A stretch of 64,000 bases of DNA, from contig CAJFCV020000005.1 of NCBI GenBank assembly GCA_904066235.2, positions 7,993,501 to 8,057,500 of the forward strand, in the 5' to 3' direction. The notes beneath the pieces are model-generated. The model was not told where the DNA came from. It worked only from the letters and a program-made list of their open reading frames with translations, and did not search any database. Positions 12,173 to 24,000 of the stretch are shown one piece after another. Source of the stretch: Bursaphelenchus xylophilus (Eukaryota > Nematoda > Chromadorea > Rhabditida > Aphelenchoididae). Positions within the stretch are counted from its first letter, which is position 1, and each line of letters opens with the position of its first letter. A program made the position numbers and the translations under genes.

Positions 12173-14346
12173 TTTTGCGAGAGACTCGAGCTTTCACAAT
12201 CAGATATGCCTTGTGCACAAAAAACAAGATGTTACAGTAGAGACTTGAAATACCTACCGTAGTTAGCTAGTTACCAGTGTATTAAAATGGGCGGGTTAAA
12301 TTTTAAATTTTTGGCTTACTGTAGGTATACTGTAACATTCTTAGATTTTTCGTTTCTCCTCGACTAGTTGCCCGATTGACTCCGGACCTTTTCAGGGTTA
12401 TAGAATGATTGATTCTAAGCAACTTTCATATTGATAGCTTTTTGCTAGGACTTCTGGAAGTGTGCGAAAAATTTGCATATTTAGCAAAAAATTTAAAATT
12501 CTTGAATTTTCTTAAAAAATTCGCATACTTGTACATCCTTTTTATTGCTGTAAATAACACTCTATGATGTGGGGATTCCAACGGTGGCAAAATCATGGCT
12601 GGGCGGCCTGTCAAGTCTGAGAACGAGGCCTCTAAACATTTGGTCATCACGAAATTTTTTTGTTTCAAAGTTGGATACGTGAGATATCGGGACAAAGTTT
12701 AGTTCCATTATAATCTACATAAAATTCTAAGACTTTTAAACCCCATTCCCATGAGTCTCAGACCGACCGGTCGAAAGATACGACTAATTTTCGAGATTTT
12801 TTATTTTTTGCAATTTTCGCCATAAAGATGACAGAATTGCTGAATTTTTATGGTCATAACTGGATCAGTGCCCTCTGTGTACTCTCGTACTATATAGTTT
12901 TAATCTTGGTCGCTTTAGGTGCTATTCAAAATTTTTTGAAACCTTGGCAAAGTCCTCAAATTTTGAATTTCTTTTTTCACAGACAAGGTCAAAATTCATA
13001 GAAAGAGTTACGTGAATTTTTTAGAAACACTCAGACGTACACCTGTATATCTTTCGTATTCTGAAACCGTTCGGAAGTCATATTCGAAGGGTCGCATAAA
13101 ATCGACAAAATTTCTTTTTCGTTTTTTTTGAGTTTTGAGTAAAGTTGTATTAGGTTGGTAAAAAAGTATTTGCCATAATTTTCAGGAAGTTATGGAAATA
13201 TCGGTATTCGTGACTTCCCGAATCTCGATAAAGTCTGAATGTCTAAAATACGAAACGTTATTGTAGCGATTTATGCACATATACATATAGGTCAAATTAT
13301 AAGTTCTGAATTCAATGGTGCCATCAAAAACCAACATTTCGTCATGAAAGTGGAAATTCTATTTTGTGCAAAGAAATAGGACAACGCTTTGGTCGTCTTT
13401 GCACGACATATTTAGGTTCGATGTCAGAGGTTGTAAAAGTTGGAGGGGTAGTTGTGGGGCAGTTAGCGTGGTACATGCGCCGTATTTTTTTTAAATTTGA
13501 CAAACGATACCATAAATTGCTTTTTTTTGAATTTTGACCTTGTCTGTAAAAAAGGAAATCAAAAATTTGAGGACTTTGCCAAAGTTTCAAAAAATTTTGA
13601 ATAGCACCCAAAGCGACCAAGATTAAAACTATATAGTACGAGGGTACAGCGAGGGCACTGATTCAGTTATGACCATGAAAAATCAGCAATTCTGTCATCT
13701 TTGTGGCGAAAATTGAAAAAATAAAAAATCTCGAAAATTGGTCGTATCTTTCGACCGGTCGGTCTGAGACTCATGGGAATGGGGTTTAAAAGTCTTAGAA
13801 TTTTATGTAGATTATAATGGAACTAAACTTTGTCCCGATATCTCACGTATCCAACTTTGAAACAAAAAAATTTCGTGATGACCAAATGTTTAGAAGCCTC
13901 GTTCTCAGACTTGACAGGCCGCCCAGCTTTGATTTTGCCACCGTTGGAATCCCCAGATCATAGAGTGTTATTTACAGCAATAAAAAGGATGTACAAGTAT
14001 GCAAATTTTTTAAGAAAATTCAAGAATTTTAAATTTTTTGCTAAATATGCAAATTTTTCGCACACTTCCGGGAGTCCTAGCAAAAAGGTGTCAATATGAA
14101 AGTTGCTTAGAATCAATCATTCTATAACCCTGAAAAGGTCCGGAGTCAATCGGGCAACTAGTCGAGGAGAAACAAAAAATCTGAAAATGTTACAGTATAC
14201 CTACAGTAAGCCGAAAATTTAAAATTTGACCTGCCCATTTTAATACACTGGTAACTAGCTAACTACGGTAGGTATTTCAAGTCCCTACTGTAACATCTTG
14301 TTTTTTGTGCACAGCTAACTCGAGTCTCTCGCAAAACTTGTTTTAA
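12173..14346. mobile_element. 2.2 kb foldback element with ~830 bp inverted arms
   Basis: Arms 12173 to about 13005 and about 13515-14346 are near-identical inverted copies, including a 90-codon open frame on each (12426-12695 - and 13830-14099 +) starting MSRYLTYPTLKQKNF with few differences. Outer ends are TTAAAAC...GTTTTAA, flanked on both sides by TATC, a candidate 4 bp target-site duplication. The spacer holds TTAGGTTGGTAAAAAAGTAT at 13150-13169, resembling a mariner terminus, but no second end was found. The open frames match no family I know and are best read as part of the repeat. It lies between the 3' ends of the DNAJC8-like gene and gba-A, only 20 bp past the gba-A stop, so the gba-A 3'UTR probably enters the right arm. 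Confidence 0.85.
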
Positions 14347-14365
14347 TATCACGGATAATATAAAT

Positions 14366-17118
14366 TTAAGCAGAACTTTTATTCCAAAGGATCGTTTTGA
14401 TAGTATGCGGTTTTATTCCGAGCTGTAGGGTCTTCCCATTACTCCGGCCATCGGAAATACTCACATTGTAGGTATTAAAGTTGTGCCGATTCAAAAGAAC
14501 GAGCACAATTTGATTGGCTGGAGTCTCTCCAGCAACGCCGAGTATGGGACTGTCTGAGTGGACATAGCCTTCAATTTGAGTGTCCAGAATTGTTGTTTCG
14601 GGTGGAAGGAATTTGCTGAAAAGTTAGGGAGATTGTCAAGCCTAATATAAAAAAAATTTAATTTCGTATCATCGAAATACGTAAATAGCTGTAAAACGAA
14701 AGGAACTCACCTAAAATGCCCAATAACATAGAATTGCGGTTCTTTGTAAAACTCTTCGGCGCTTTGATTTACAAACATCGAGTTCCCGACGAAATTTCCC
14801 ACATAACTCGGGCCTCCTTGTTCGTCTGTCCATAAACTCCATTCAACCCAACCACCAACCCAACGCCGCAAATTGTTGATTATGTCATCGGCGTAGAGCT
14901 CGGCGTTATACCAACTACCCGGCTCATGGCCAAGACCTTCCATTGTTGCCTGAAATTTGATGACATCAGTTGATAAAAATGAGAAATGGTTTTTCGATGA
15001 TAGAATTGATAGTAATCACTACCTCAGTTGCCCAGATGAATTTGTCAGGGCGTAGAGCATGAGTTTTCTCTAGATTTTCCCAGTAGCCCTTGGCATACCA
15101 GTGAACTCCAAGGCCGTCGATCAACGTGTCTTTATCCTCATAAATCTAAAGTATTGCATGATGATTAACAAATGAAAAGACCTTTTTGGCGTAATCATAT
15201 ATGGTATTGCGATCCCAATCGTGAGCAATGATCTTGACATCTTTAGTGGACCAGCGATGTTTCATCATTGGGCCAAGTTTTTCCTTGACGAAATCACTGA
15301 AAAAAGGAGTTATAGGATGGCTACGCCTTACCGTTGTTCCTCCGGCGACAAGTAGATCCCAGGCCAAATTCTGGTGACGTTTCCCGGCTCATTCATTATT
15401 GTGAGTCCCCAGAAATTGACCCCCAGTTTCTTGTACTCTTCGACGAATCTGAAGATGCTTTTAAAAGTGCGGCCAGCGGTGGCAAATTTACTAAATCTTC
15501 CCTTTTACTCACCTAATCAAGTACTTGGCATAAACAACGTAATGATGGCGATTCAACGGCCCGATAATTCTGCCCACTCCAGTTAATTTCCCAGTGTCTT
15601 TTAGCCAAGCAGGAACACTCCAGGCGGATCCAAACAGTTTTAAATTTGGATTCATGTAGTAAATTTTCTTTATCAACTCAACCTTTGGATCCTTGGCCAG
15701 TGAAAAAGTGGTCAACTCATAATCTTCAGGAGTATCCAAGTAGGTCCATTCTTTGATCGAGGCATCATTTGTCCCAATTGGGACCCGACTTGCGGAGTAT
15801 TCGATGCCTTTCTTGGAGTAGTATTGATCAAGAAGTTGCTGTTCCAGCTTATTTGTGCTGGCGAAGACAACAGCATCGTTGATGCAACCGCCAAAGCCAA
15901 TGATCTTTTGACGCTTTTTACTTGGGTCAATGGTGAGTTTTACCCATTTGCCTAAAAAGGAAAGTGTTCGAACTGAGACTCTCAAATTTTCGTTGCTCTT
16001 GCATACTTCGGACCTTGGTCGTATATCAATTCCTAACAAGGGAAGTCACTTAAATCACGGATCGATTTTGTAAAACGGCTGTTACAGTGATGGGGAGGGT
16101 AGGACGGAGATATCAAATCTGAAAACCGCTACCTCCACCGGCCCCTGGGAGCCGAGATAATCGACCAAGAAGTTTGACCAAATTCCTCCGAACATTTCTT
16201 CCTTCCGAAAGAAGAAAACCCAGCGAACCGAATGGTCCGGTGGTCTGGAAGCGCGCTTCCGGGCCTTCACCTTTTCAGGTTCGAATCCGCGCGGGTCTCG
16301 GACTTGTGAAAAATTTATAAAACAATTGCTGTGATCCAGTAAATTTACAAGCAATTCATTTTTAGGTTTTATGCCTATTTTACGGTAAATTTTCAACCTT
16401 GAAAATTCAAATTGTTTGAAACTCACATTCAAATTATTACTCTGAAATTTTATCGTAAAATATGCAAAAAATCAAAAATTTTATCTTACCGGTAAATTTA
16501 CTGGATTACAGGAAAAGTTTAATAAATTTTTTGACCCATGCGGATTCGAACCTGAAAAGGTCAAGGCCCGGAAGCGCGCTTCCAGACCACCGGACCATTC
16601 GGTTCTCTTCCCTCCTTCTTTTAGAAGAGAGGACTACTCGGGGCAACTTTTTTTGATCAAACTTTTTTAGTCGATTATCTCGGCTCCCAGAGGCCGGTGG
16701 AGGTAGCGGTTTTCAGATTTGATATCTCCGTCCTACCCTCCCCATCGCTGTAACAGTCGTTTTTAAAAATCGATCCGTGACTTAAGTGACTTCCCTTGTA
16801 AGACTTTTTAGGCCATGCTGTAAGGGAAAATGTTCCCCCAGATATTCAACCAGTATTCCGTGCTTTTAAAGGACTAACAAAAAGCTGCCGCTTACCGCTG
16901 GTTTTTTCAAAGTTCAATTCGCTTCTTGCAAAACGATCTCTCTTCATGTCCGATGAGTAAGCCACTGCACTATCCGCTTTAATCTCGCCCACCTCCGGGA
17001 TGTCATCACAATAAGTTGCATTGCACACACAGACGAACGACTCTCTCCAGTAGAATCTTTTGTTACATGAAGCTGACAGTGCAAATGGCAATAGAAAAAG
17101 GCCTATTAGAAACCGCAT
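14366..17118 (-). CDS. gba: Lysosomal glucosylceramidase, GH30 (copy A)
   Basis: Glucocerebrosidase hydrolyses glucosylceramide to glucose and ceramide in the lysosome, with a saposin activator. Seven exons (minus): 17118-16896, 15951-15513, 15448-15332, 15296-15182, 15145-15023, 14949-14711, 14615-14366; 501 aa. Residues 1-17 are a signal peptide (MRFLIGLFLLPFALSAS); the Cys-rich SFVCVCNATYCDD follows, as in human GBA. Catalytic acid/base Glu is in TIMNEP (about residue 241) and the nucleophile Glu in IWATEA (about 339), matching human E235 and E340. GGPSYVGNFV and YKEPQFYVIGHFSKF are family blocks. Compared with copies B and C, exon 2 fuses two exons. The exon 4 donor is GTCTTT, weak but GT. 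Intron 1 holds a 762 bp MITE with tRNA-like arms. Confidence 0.9.
16232..16296 (+). other. tRNA-like segment (left arm of MITE)
   Basis: An A-box-like TGGTCTGGAAGCG begins about 16241 and a canonical B box GGTTCGAATCC lies at 16278-16288. The spacing is right for a pol III type 2 promoter, but I could not fold a full cloverleaf, so this is tRNA-derived sequence rather than a tRNA gene. Confidence 0.55.
16536..16600 (-). other. tRNA-like segment (right arm of MITE)
   Basis: Inverted copy of the left-arm segment. The B box reads GGATTCGAACC on the plus strand at 16542-16552, followed by CTTCCAGACCACCGGACC, the complement of the A-box side. Both boxes are preserved. Confidence 0.55.
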
Positions 17119-17617
17119 TTTTTGACGTTTTTCAAATGCTAGTCAGAGAGATGATTTGAACACAAGATAAATATACTTTTGATAAGGTTTTGTATATTTG
17201 AAAGACCTCTGTGAATGGTTTTCTAGGAAAGTTTACAAACAACTTTTGACTGTTTCTGTTGCCTCAACTGTCGGAGCTTCACTGTCAAAAATTCCGAGAA
17301 AACCCAAATTTTTGCAGCCGTCGACGTACTGTTAAAAAGTGGGATCAAAAGTACACCTTGCACTGTGCAATTTGTTGGTTTTTCCACCGTGCAATATGCT
17401 TTGTGGGCTATTGTAGCAAAATTTTTCGCGTCGTCCAACAAAGGAGCAGTCGCTCACCAAATCTCCAGCCGCGGCTAGCCGTCGCGAAGCGATGTTGTTC
17501 GATTCCAACAGACTGATAATAAACACTGATTTGTTTTTCATTTTTCTAGTAGTAAACGAAAACAAGTTTTATAAACGATAACTATTACATACTTTGCCAT
17601 TATTCTTTTTATTTTTT

Positions 17618-17746
17618 ATGAGGTTCGTTATTGCGATAATGTAGGGGCATTGGGAGATGTGGCACTCGAAAGAGCTGTGGCTTATTCGACGGACATGAAG
17701 CGAGATCGATTGACGAGAACTGAGGTGGACTTCGAAGCGCCGACTG
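17618..17746 (+). pseudogene. Internally deleted fragment of a glucosylceramidase first exon
   Basis: ATGAGGTTCGT matches the start of copies B and C, then jumps straight to TTATTGCGATAATG.., which in the intact genes lies about 100 bp further on (TATTGCGATGATG). The rest (GCATTGGGAGATGTGGCACTCGAAAGAGCTGTG and on to the GGTAAG donor, written here only as a match) follows copy B. The frame meets TAG after eight codons, and no downstream GBA exons follow. Upstream sequence (AATAAACACTGATTT near 17519) resembles that before copy C, so promoter and exon 1 were duplicated together before the deletion. Confidence 0.8.
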
Positions 17747-18349
17747 GTAAGATGAAGTTGGCGGAAGCATTTTTTAGGCGCGCCACTCGGATTCTCTTAA
17801 TTTATTTCACAAATCACATGTAAAAATCATGGAGTCATACAGTATGGTTTCTATTTCTCAGTTAATGCAACATCTTTCCATCGCTGGCTATAGTGCTTTG
17901 GTCCTTTTTATCCTAGGGCGTCCGAGCAGGTCTGTGTAAGAGGTGTACGTTCCAATAGCATCACTACCAGAACTGAACAGTACATATCCCGAGATTAGCT
18001 CCACCCCTTGCTTGGAATTGATCAACATTGACTGTACTTGAAATCCAATAAGTTTGATGGCTACTATGCCAGGCAAAGCCATTTGTGCACGCAACGGCAT
18101 GGGTGGACAGGAAGAACCGCCAGAGGAGAAAAAATCGGAATCCCTTTCAGACTTGAAAATGATTTTAAATTTTTTCGAAAATTTGCATTTTCCCACGACG
18201 GAAATGGCTTCACTTGACTGCAGACAGACGGAGAGTACAATCAGGCAGAAAAACAAAAACAACTAGTTTTATAAAGCATTCCGTTTTCCAGTATCTTTCA
18301 TCCAATTTCATCCAAAATATCAGTGGCAACTTTGCTGTTTTCTATTTTT

Positions 18350-20644
18350 ATGAGGTTTGTCATCGCTGCATTTGTCTTGCAATGTGTTTGTTGCACTCCT
18401 TGTTTAAAGAAGTTTTATTGGAGAGAATCGTTTGTCTGTGTGTGTAATTCCACTTATTGCGATGATGTCGAGGCATTGGGAGATGTGGCACTCGAAAGAG
18501 CTGTGGTTTACTCAACGGACATGAAGCAGGATAGATTGACGAGAACGGAGGTGAACTTCGAAGAGCCGACTGGTAAGATGAAGTTGCCTAAAATTCGACT
18601 TATAAATATCAATGGTTTTTGCCAAACGTGAGACAAAGATTTGGCAGACGCCTCCGAAAAGCATTCCTTAATTTATTCCAATCTTTATCACAGGATGATA
18701 CGCATCTTGATCTCCTTTTTAAGTCGAAGAAACCAAGTCTTTATCTTTAGAAAAGTACGTCAAGGTAACGGTAGATCTCTCCAAAAAGCGTCAAAAGATC
18801 ATTGGATTTGGCGGTTGTATCAACGATAATATTATCCCTGCCTCTACCCAGCCTTTGCAAGACAAGCTGATCGATCAATACTTTGGCAAAAACGGTGAGA
18901 AATCGTCAAATTTTAAAATTCATTTGTAGGAATTGAATACTCCGCCAGCCGAGTTCCAATCGGCGCTAATGACGCTTCAGTCGAAGAATGGACCTATTTA
19001 GATACCCCAGAAGACTATGAGCTAAAGACCTTTACGATGGAAAAAGATCTAAAGATTCCGATTTTGCAAAAGATCGTGAAAGTAAACCCAAAGATAAAGC
19101 TGTTTGCAGCCGCCTGGAGTGTGCCGGCTTGGATGAAAGAAACTGGAAAACTGGCGGACGCGGGCAAAATCAAAGGGAAATTGAACGGCTACTTCTATGT
19201 GTTGTATGCGAAATATTTGATTAAGTAAGTTGAAATATGTGAGCAAAAAGAATACTTTCTAGATTTATCGAGGAGTACCGAAATCGCAGTTTAAATTTTT
19301 GGGGAATAACTGTTATGAATGAACCCGGAGACCAGGCCAGAGATTGGCCAGGAACTTTTATGAATTTTGTTGAACAAAGGTAATAAGCTTGCAAAAATAA
19401 GTGGAATTTGGAGAGTTTTAGGGACTTTGTCAAGCACAGACTTGGCCCAATGATGAAACACACGTGGTTCACAAAGGATATAAAGATTATTGCGTATGAT
19501 TGGCACAGAGATCGGCTCTACGAGGCCGCAAAAGAGGTAAGAAATACTCACCTCCTGAAAGGGTAATATCAATGCAAAATTTGCTTTAAAAATTTGCCAA
19601 CCTGTGTACAGGGAAAAGCTTTTTGTGAAAGTTCATTTAATTTTTCTTTCTGTTGAAACGTTCAACATATCGGCGCCAAGTAAATCTTTTGTTAGTTTTC
19701 AAAAAACTGGGCCCAACTGAGTGGTTAAAATTACCAAAAAAAAACTGAGCACCAAATTTGTTCCGCTCCTTTGTTCATTCATAGCAACACACTTCTGTTT
19801 CAGATATACCAGGACAAGGACACTTACATTGACGGTCTCGGTGTTCATTGGTATGCTCCGGAGAATTGGGACAAGCTGGATTTGACCCATAATCTCCGGC
19901 CTGACAAATTCATCTGGGCCACTGAGGTGGGTGCAAAAGCCGGGATATACATTCATATACCTGGCTTTAACATATCAAACATGTAAAGTTTTTTGTAACC
20001 GCGCTGAAATCTAGCCATACGTTTCTTCAGGCGACCATCGACGATTTTGGCCACGAGTACGGGCATTGGTATAACGCCGAGAAGTATGCAGACGATATAA
20101 TCAAAAACTTACGAAGACATGTTGCTGGTTGGATTGAATGGAGCCTTTGGACGAACCTCCATGGAGGTCCAAGTTATATGGGAAACTTTGTTGGGTCTTC
20201 GGTCATCGTTAACTCAACTAGTCAAGAATTCTACAAGCAGCCACAATTCTACGCGCTTGGACATTTTAGGTGAGAAAAAATGGGATTTTAGGAAGTTTTA
20301 ATCTGTTCCGTTAAAATTTAGCCGTAAATTTTTACCTAATTTACATTGCATTTAGCAAATTTCTCACTGCTGACTCAATTGTGTTAGATTCTACTTTTGA
20401 AGGATTCATGGACCCTGATCCTCCGTTAGAGGGTGTAGCCGCTGAAACTCCGGAAGGAAATGTGGCTTTGGTTGTGATGAACAGACACAGAAAAAATGCT
20501 TACAATTTGGGAATTAGTGATGGACGAACTGATGGAAAGATTATTAAGATTGTCATGAAACCGAATACTATCAAAACCATTGTTTGGAAAAAACCAAAGG
20601 AATGGAAAAGTTTTCAGCATCAGAAGTGTTTGTGCATGCAATAG
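18350..20644 (+). CDS. gba: Lysosomal glucosylceramidase, GH30 (copy B)
   Basis: Eight exons: 18350-18572, 18751-18894, 18930-19224, 19263-19379, 19422-19536, 19804-19926, 20031-20269, 20356-20644; 514 aa, all phases closing. It carries a signal peptide (MRFVIAAFVLQCVCC), the SFVCVCNSTYCDD cysteine block, acid/base Glu in TVMNEPG (about 241) and nucleophile Glu in IWATEA (about 339). It keeps an intron after FGKN that copy A lacks. The C-terminus (..HQKCLCMQ) is longer than in C because the frame runs past the point where C stops. An in-frame ATG at 18323 exists, but the start at 18350 aligns with copy C and gives the better signal peptide. Very close to copy C over its whole length. Confidence 0.9.
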
Positions 20645-21063
20645 AATTGCAATAACTTATGCCATTAAAGTGAAATAATTTTGCATAATCATTTTGTTTC
20701 TACGAGGAATGTGTGGCACCGCTCTTTGCGTGTCGCGTACAATACTTTCAAAAACAGCTTTTTCCGGAGCCGGGTGCCAGGGGTTATTATCGAGACATTT
20801 TTCAAAATTTGAAATTTGGATGCTCCAATATGACCTTTGTTGTCACTTTCAAGCACCGCCTCGCAGATCAGTATCTCCTTTGGGGCGGCGATTTCATTTT
20901 GAAAATTGAATTACACTATCAGTCTGTCGGGAAAGCTGCCGTTATTTTCCCGACAGACAGATAATAAACACTGATTTTTTTTTGAATTTTCCTACTAAAC
21001 AAAACAATTAGTTTTATGAACTAAAACTTTTACATACTTTGCTGCTATTCCCATTTATTTTCT
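20645..21063. other. Intergenic spacer between gba copies B and C
   Basis: No gene seen. A short palindrome, CTGTCGGGAAA ... TTTTCCCGACAG, spans about 20921-20960. AATAAACACTGATTTTTTTT follows and is shared with the region before the gba fragment at 17618, so it probably belongs to the duplicated promoter unit. Confidence 0.4.
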
Positions 21064-24000
21064 ATGAGGCTGGTCATCGCTGCAATTGTTTTGCAATGTA
21101 TTTGTTGCTCTCCTTGTGTGAAAAAGTTTTATTGGAGAGAATCGTTTGTCTGTGTGTGTAATTCGACTTATTGCGATGATGTCGAGGCATTGGGAGATGT
21201 GGCGCTCAAAAGAGCTGTGGTTTATTCAACGGACATGAAGCAAGATAGGTTGACGAGAACGGAGGTGAACTTCGAAGAGCCGGCTGGTAAGATGAAGTTG
21301 CTTTTTAATTACAACAGAGATCCCAAAAAGTTTCAAATTTCAACTAAATCCAACTTAAAAATATCAATGGTTTCTGAACGTGCGGAAAAGATTGGGCAGA
21401 TGCCTCCGAAAAGTATTCCTTAATTTATTCCAATCTTGATCAAAGGCTGATACGCATCTTGAACTCCTTTTTAAGTCATAGAAACCAAGTCCTGATATTT
21501 AGGAAAGTATGTGAAGGTAACGGTAGATCTCTCTAAAAAGCGTCAAAAAATCATTGGATTTGGCGGTTGTATCAACGATAATATTGTCCCTGCCTCTACC
21601 CAGCCTTTGCAAGACAAGCTGATCGCTCAATACTTTGGCAAAAATGGTGAGAAATCATCAAGTCTTAAAATTTATTTGTAGGAATTGAATACTCTGCCAG
21701 CCGAGTTCCAATCGGCGCTAATGACGCTTCAGTCGAAGAATGGACCTATTTAGATACCCCAGAAGACTATGAGCTAAAGACCTTTACGATGGAAAAGGAT
21801 CCAAAGATTCCGATTTTACAAAAGATCGTGAAAGCAAATCCAAAGGTGAGGTTGTTCGGCTCCGCCTGGAGTGTGCCGGCTTGGATGAAAGAAACCGGCA
21901 AAATGAAGGACACGGGCAAAATCAGAGGGGAATTGAACAGCTTTTTTTACGTGGTATATGCAAAATATTTGATTAAGTAAGTTGGACCGGGGAAAAATAA
22001 AAGAATATGTATTTTGTAGATTCATCGAGGAGTACCGAAATCGCGGTGTAAATTTTTGGGGGATTACAATTATGAATGAACCCGGAAACCAGACCAGAGT
22101 TTGGCCAGGAACATTTATAAACTTTGCTGAACAAAGGTAATAGGCTTGCAAAAATGAGAGGAGTTTGGGGTGATTTTAGGGACTTTGTCAAGTACAGGCT
22201 TGGCCCAATGATGAAACACACGTGGTTCACAAAAGATGTAAAGATTATTGCGTACGATTGGCATAGAGATCGGCTTTACGAGGCCGCAAAAGAGGTAAGA
22301 AATACGTTTTTTCCAAAAGGGTGTTCAACAGAAGATGTGCTTTCGAAATCGTTAGGAGACTGAACCCCCCATGACTGAACCCCCCTGACTGAACCCCCCT
22401 GACTGAACCCCCCAACCCCTTAGAAAGGAACCCCCCTGACTGAACCCCCAAGACTGAACCCCCTGACTGAACCCCCCTCTAAAGCGAAATTTCGGGCACC
22501 CCCGATGGGGGAACGGCCAAAGTGAAATAATCTAGCCAAATCCAATAAATTATGGCCATGGTGCAAAAATATGGCCAAATTGAAAAGATTTGGCCAGATC
22601 GGAAAAAATTTTACAACCGTGAAAAAAGTGTGGCCAAGCAGGAAAAGCGTTTGGCCAAGATAAAAAATTTGGCCAAAGTGAAAAAATGTGGCCAAATTAA
22701 AATTTTTTGAAATTTGGCCACATTTTTTTCAACTTGGCCACATTTTTTTCAATTTGGCCACATTTTTTTCAATTTGGCCACATCTTTTTCAATTTGGCCA
22801 CATTTTTTTCCACTTGGCCACATTTTTTTCAATTTGGCCACATTTTTTTCAATTTGGCCACATTTTTTTCCACTTGGCCACATTTTTTTCAACTTGGCCA
22901 CATTTTTTTCAACTTGGCCACATTTTTTTCAATTTGGCCACATTTTTTTCAACTTGGCCACATTTTTTTCAATTTGGCCACATTTTTTTCCACTTGGCCA
23001 CATTTTTTTCAATTTGGCCATATTTTAGCAGAACGCCAAGGTTTATTCAATTTGGGGGGTTCAGTCAGGGGGGGTTCCCTCGAACAGGGGTGAGGGGTTC
23101 AGTCAGGGGGTCCAGTCATTGGGGGGTTCAGTCAGGGGGGTTCAGTCAGGGGGGTTCAGTCATGGGGGGTTCAGTCATGGGGGGTTCAGTCAGGCATTCA
23201 AATCATCAAATTTAAATTCTTCAAAATAAAACATCACGCATTTATGATGTCCACGACATCAAAAGAATGAAAAACATCAGAAATTTATGATGTTTTTTCT
23301 TTCAGTATATACATAGTCACTAAAATGCCGCAGCAACACACTTCTGTTTCAGATATACCAGGACAAGGACACTTACATTGACGGTCTCGGTGTTCATTGG
23401 TATGCTCCGGAGAATTGGGACAAGCTGGATTTGACCCATAATCTCCGGCCTGACAAATTCATCTGGGCCACTGAGGTGGGTGCAACTCTCATATAGGCCC
23501 GGCTTTAACGTATATATCTCCGGCAGAAAAACGTGTGCAAAGCAAAGGTTTCTTATGCCTGATTTTGATTGTCAGGTTGTGTTTGTTGTCCAAGAATCGA
23601 AACTTTTACATTTACGGATGCTACGTAACTGTGCTGCAATCTATTATTGCAGCACAGTATATGGCAATATGTCACGTTCTTTCAGGCAACCGTCGGCGGT
23701 CTCGGTCACGAGTACGGGCATTGGTATAACGCCGAGTTGTATGCAAACGACATAATCAAAAGCTTGCGGAGATATGTTGCTGGTTGGATTGAATGGAGCC
23801 TTTGGACGGACCTCCATGGAGGCCCAAGTTATGTTGGAAACTTTGTTGGCTCTTCGGTCATCGTTAACTCAACTAGTCAAGAGTTCTACAAGCAGCCACA
23901 ATTTTACGCCCTCGGGCATTTTAGGTGAGAAACAATGGGTTTTTAGAAGTTTCACTTTTTTTCGTTAAAATTTAGCTGTAAATTTCTTCCTTATTTACAT

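Larger units (their letters stand above)
16037..16798. mobile_element. Foldback MITE in gba-A intron 1, TAA target duplication, tRNA-like arms
   Basis: The termini CAAGGGAAGTCAC and GTGACTTCCCTTG are inverted, each flanked by TAA, a 3 bp TWA-type duplication typical of PIF/Harbinger elements. The arms mirror each other (AAATCGATCCGTGA, GGGAGGGTAGGACGGAGATA, GGAGCCGAGATAATCGAC) around a centre near 16440. Both arms also contain a tRNA-like segment. There is no transposase, so the element is non-autonomous. Confidence 0.8.

Noticed and set aside
12426..14099. Duplicate 90-codon frames in the foldback arms
   Set aside because: Identical because the arms are inverted copies; no known domain, and they lie within a repeat, so not called as genes.
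17888..18262. Minus-strand 124-codon frame with an apparent signal peptide
   Set aside because: It begins with TTG, has a TAG immediately upstream in frame and no ATG. It overlaps the gba-B upstream region that is shared between copies.
22688..23215. Three long plus-strand frames of HIFFNLATFF-type repeats
   Set aside because: They are the 20 bp satellite read in three frames; the array lies wholly inside gba-C intron 5.
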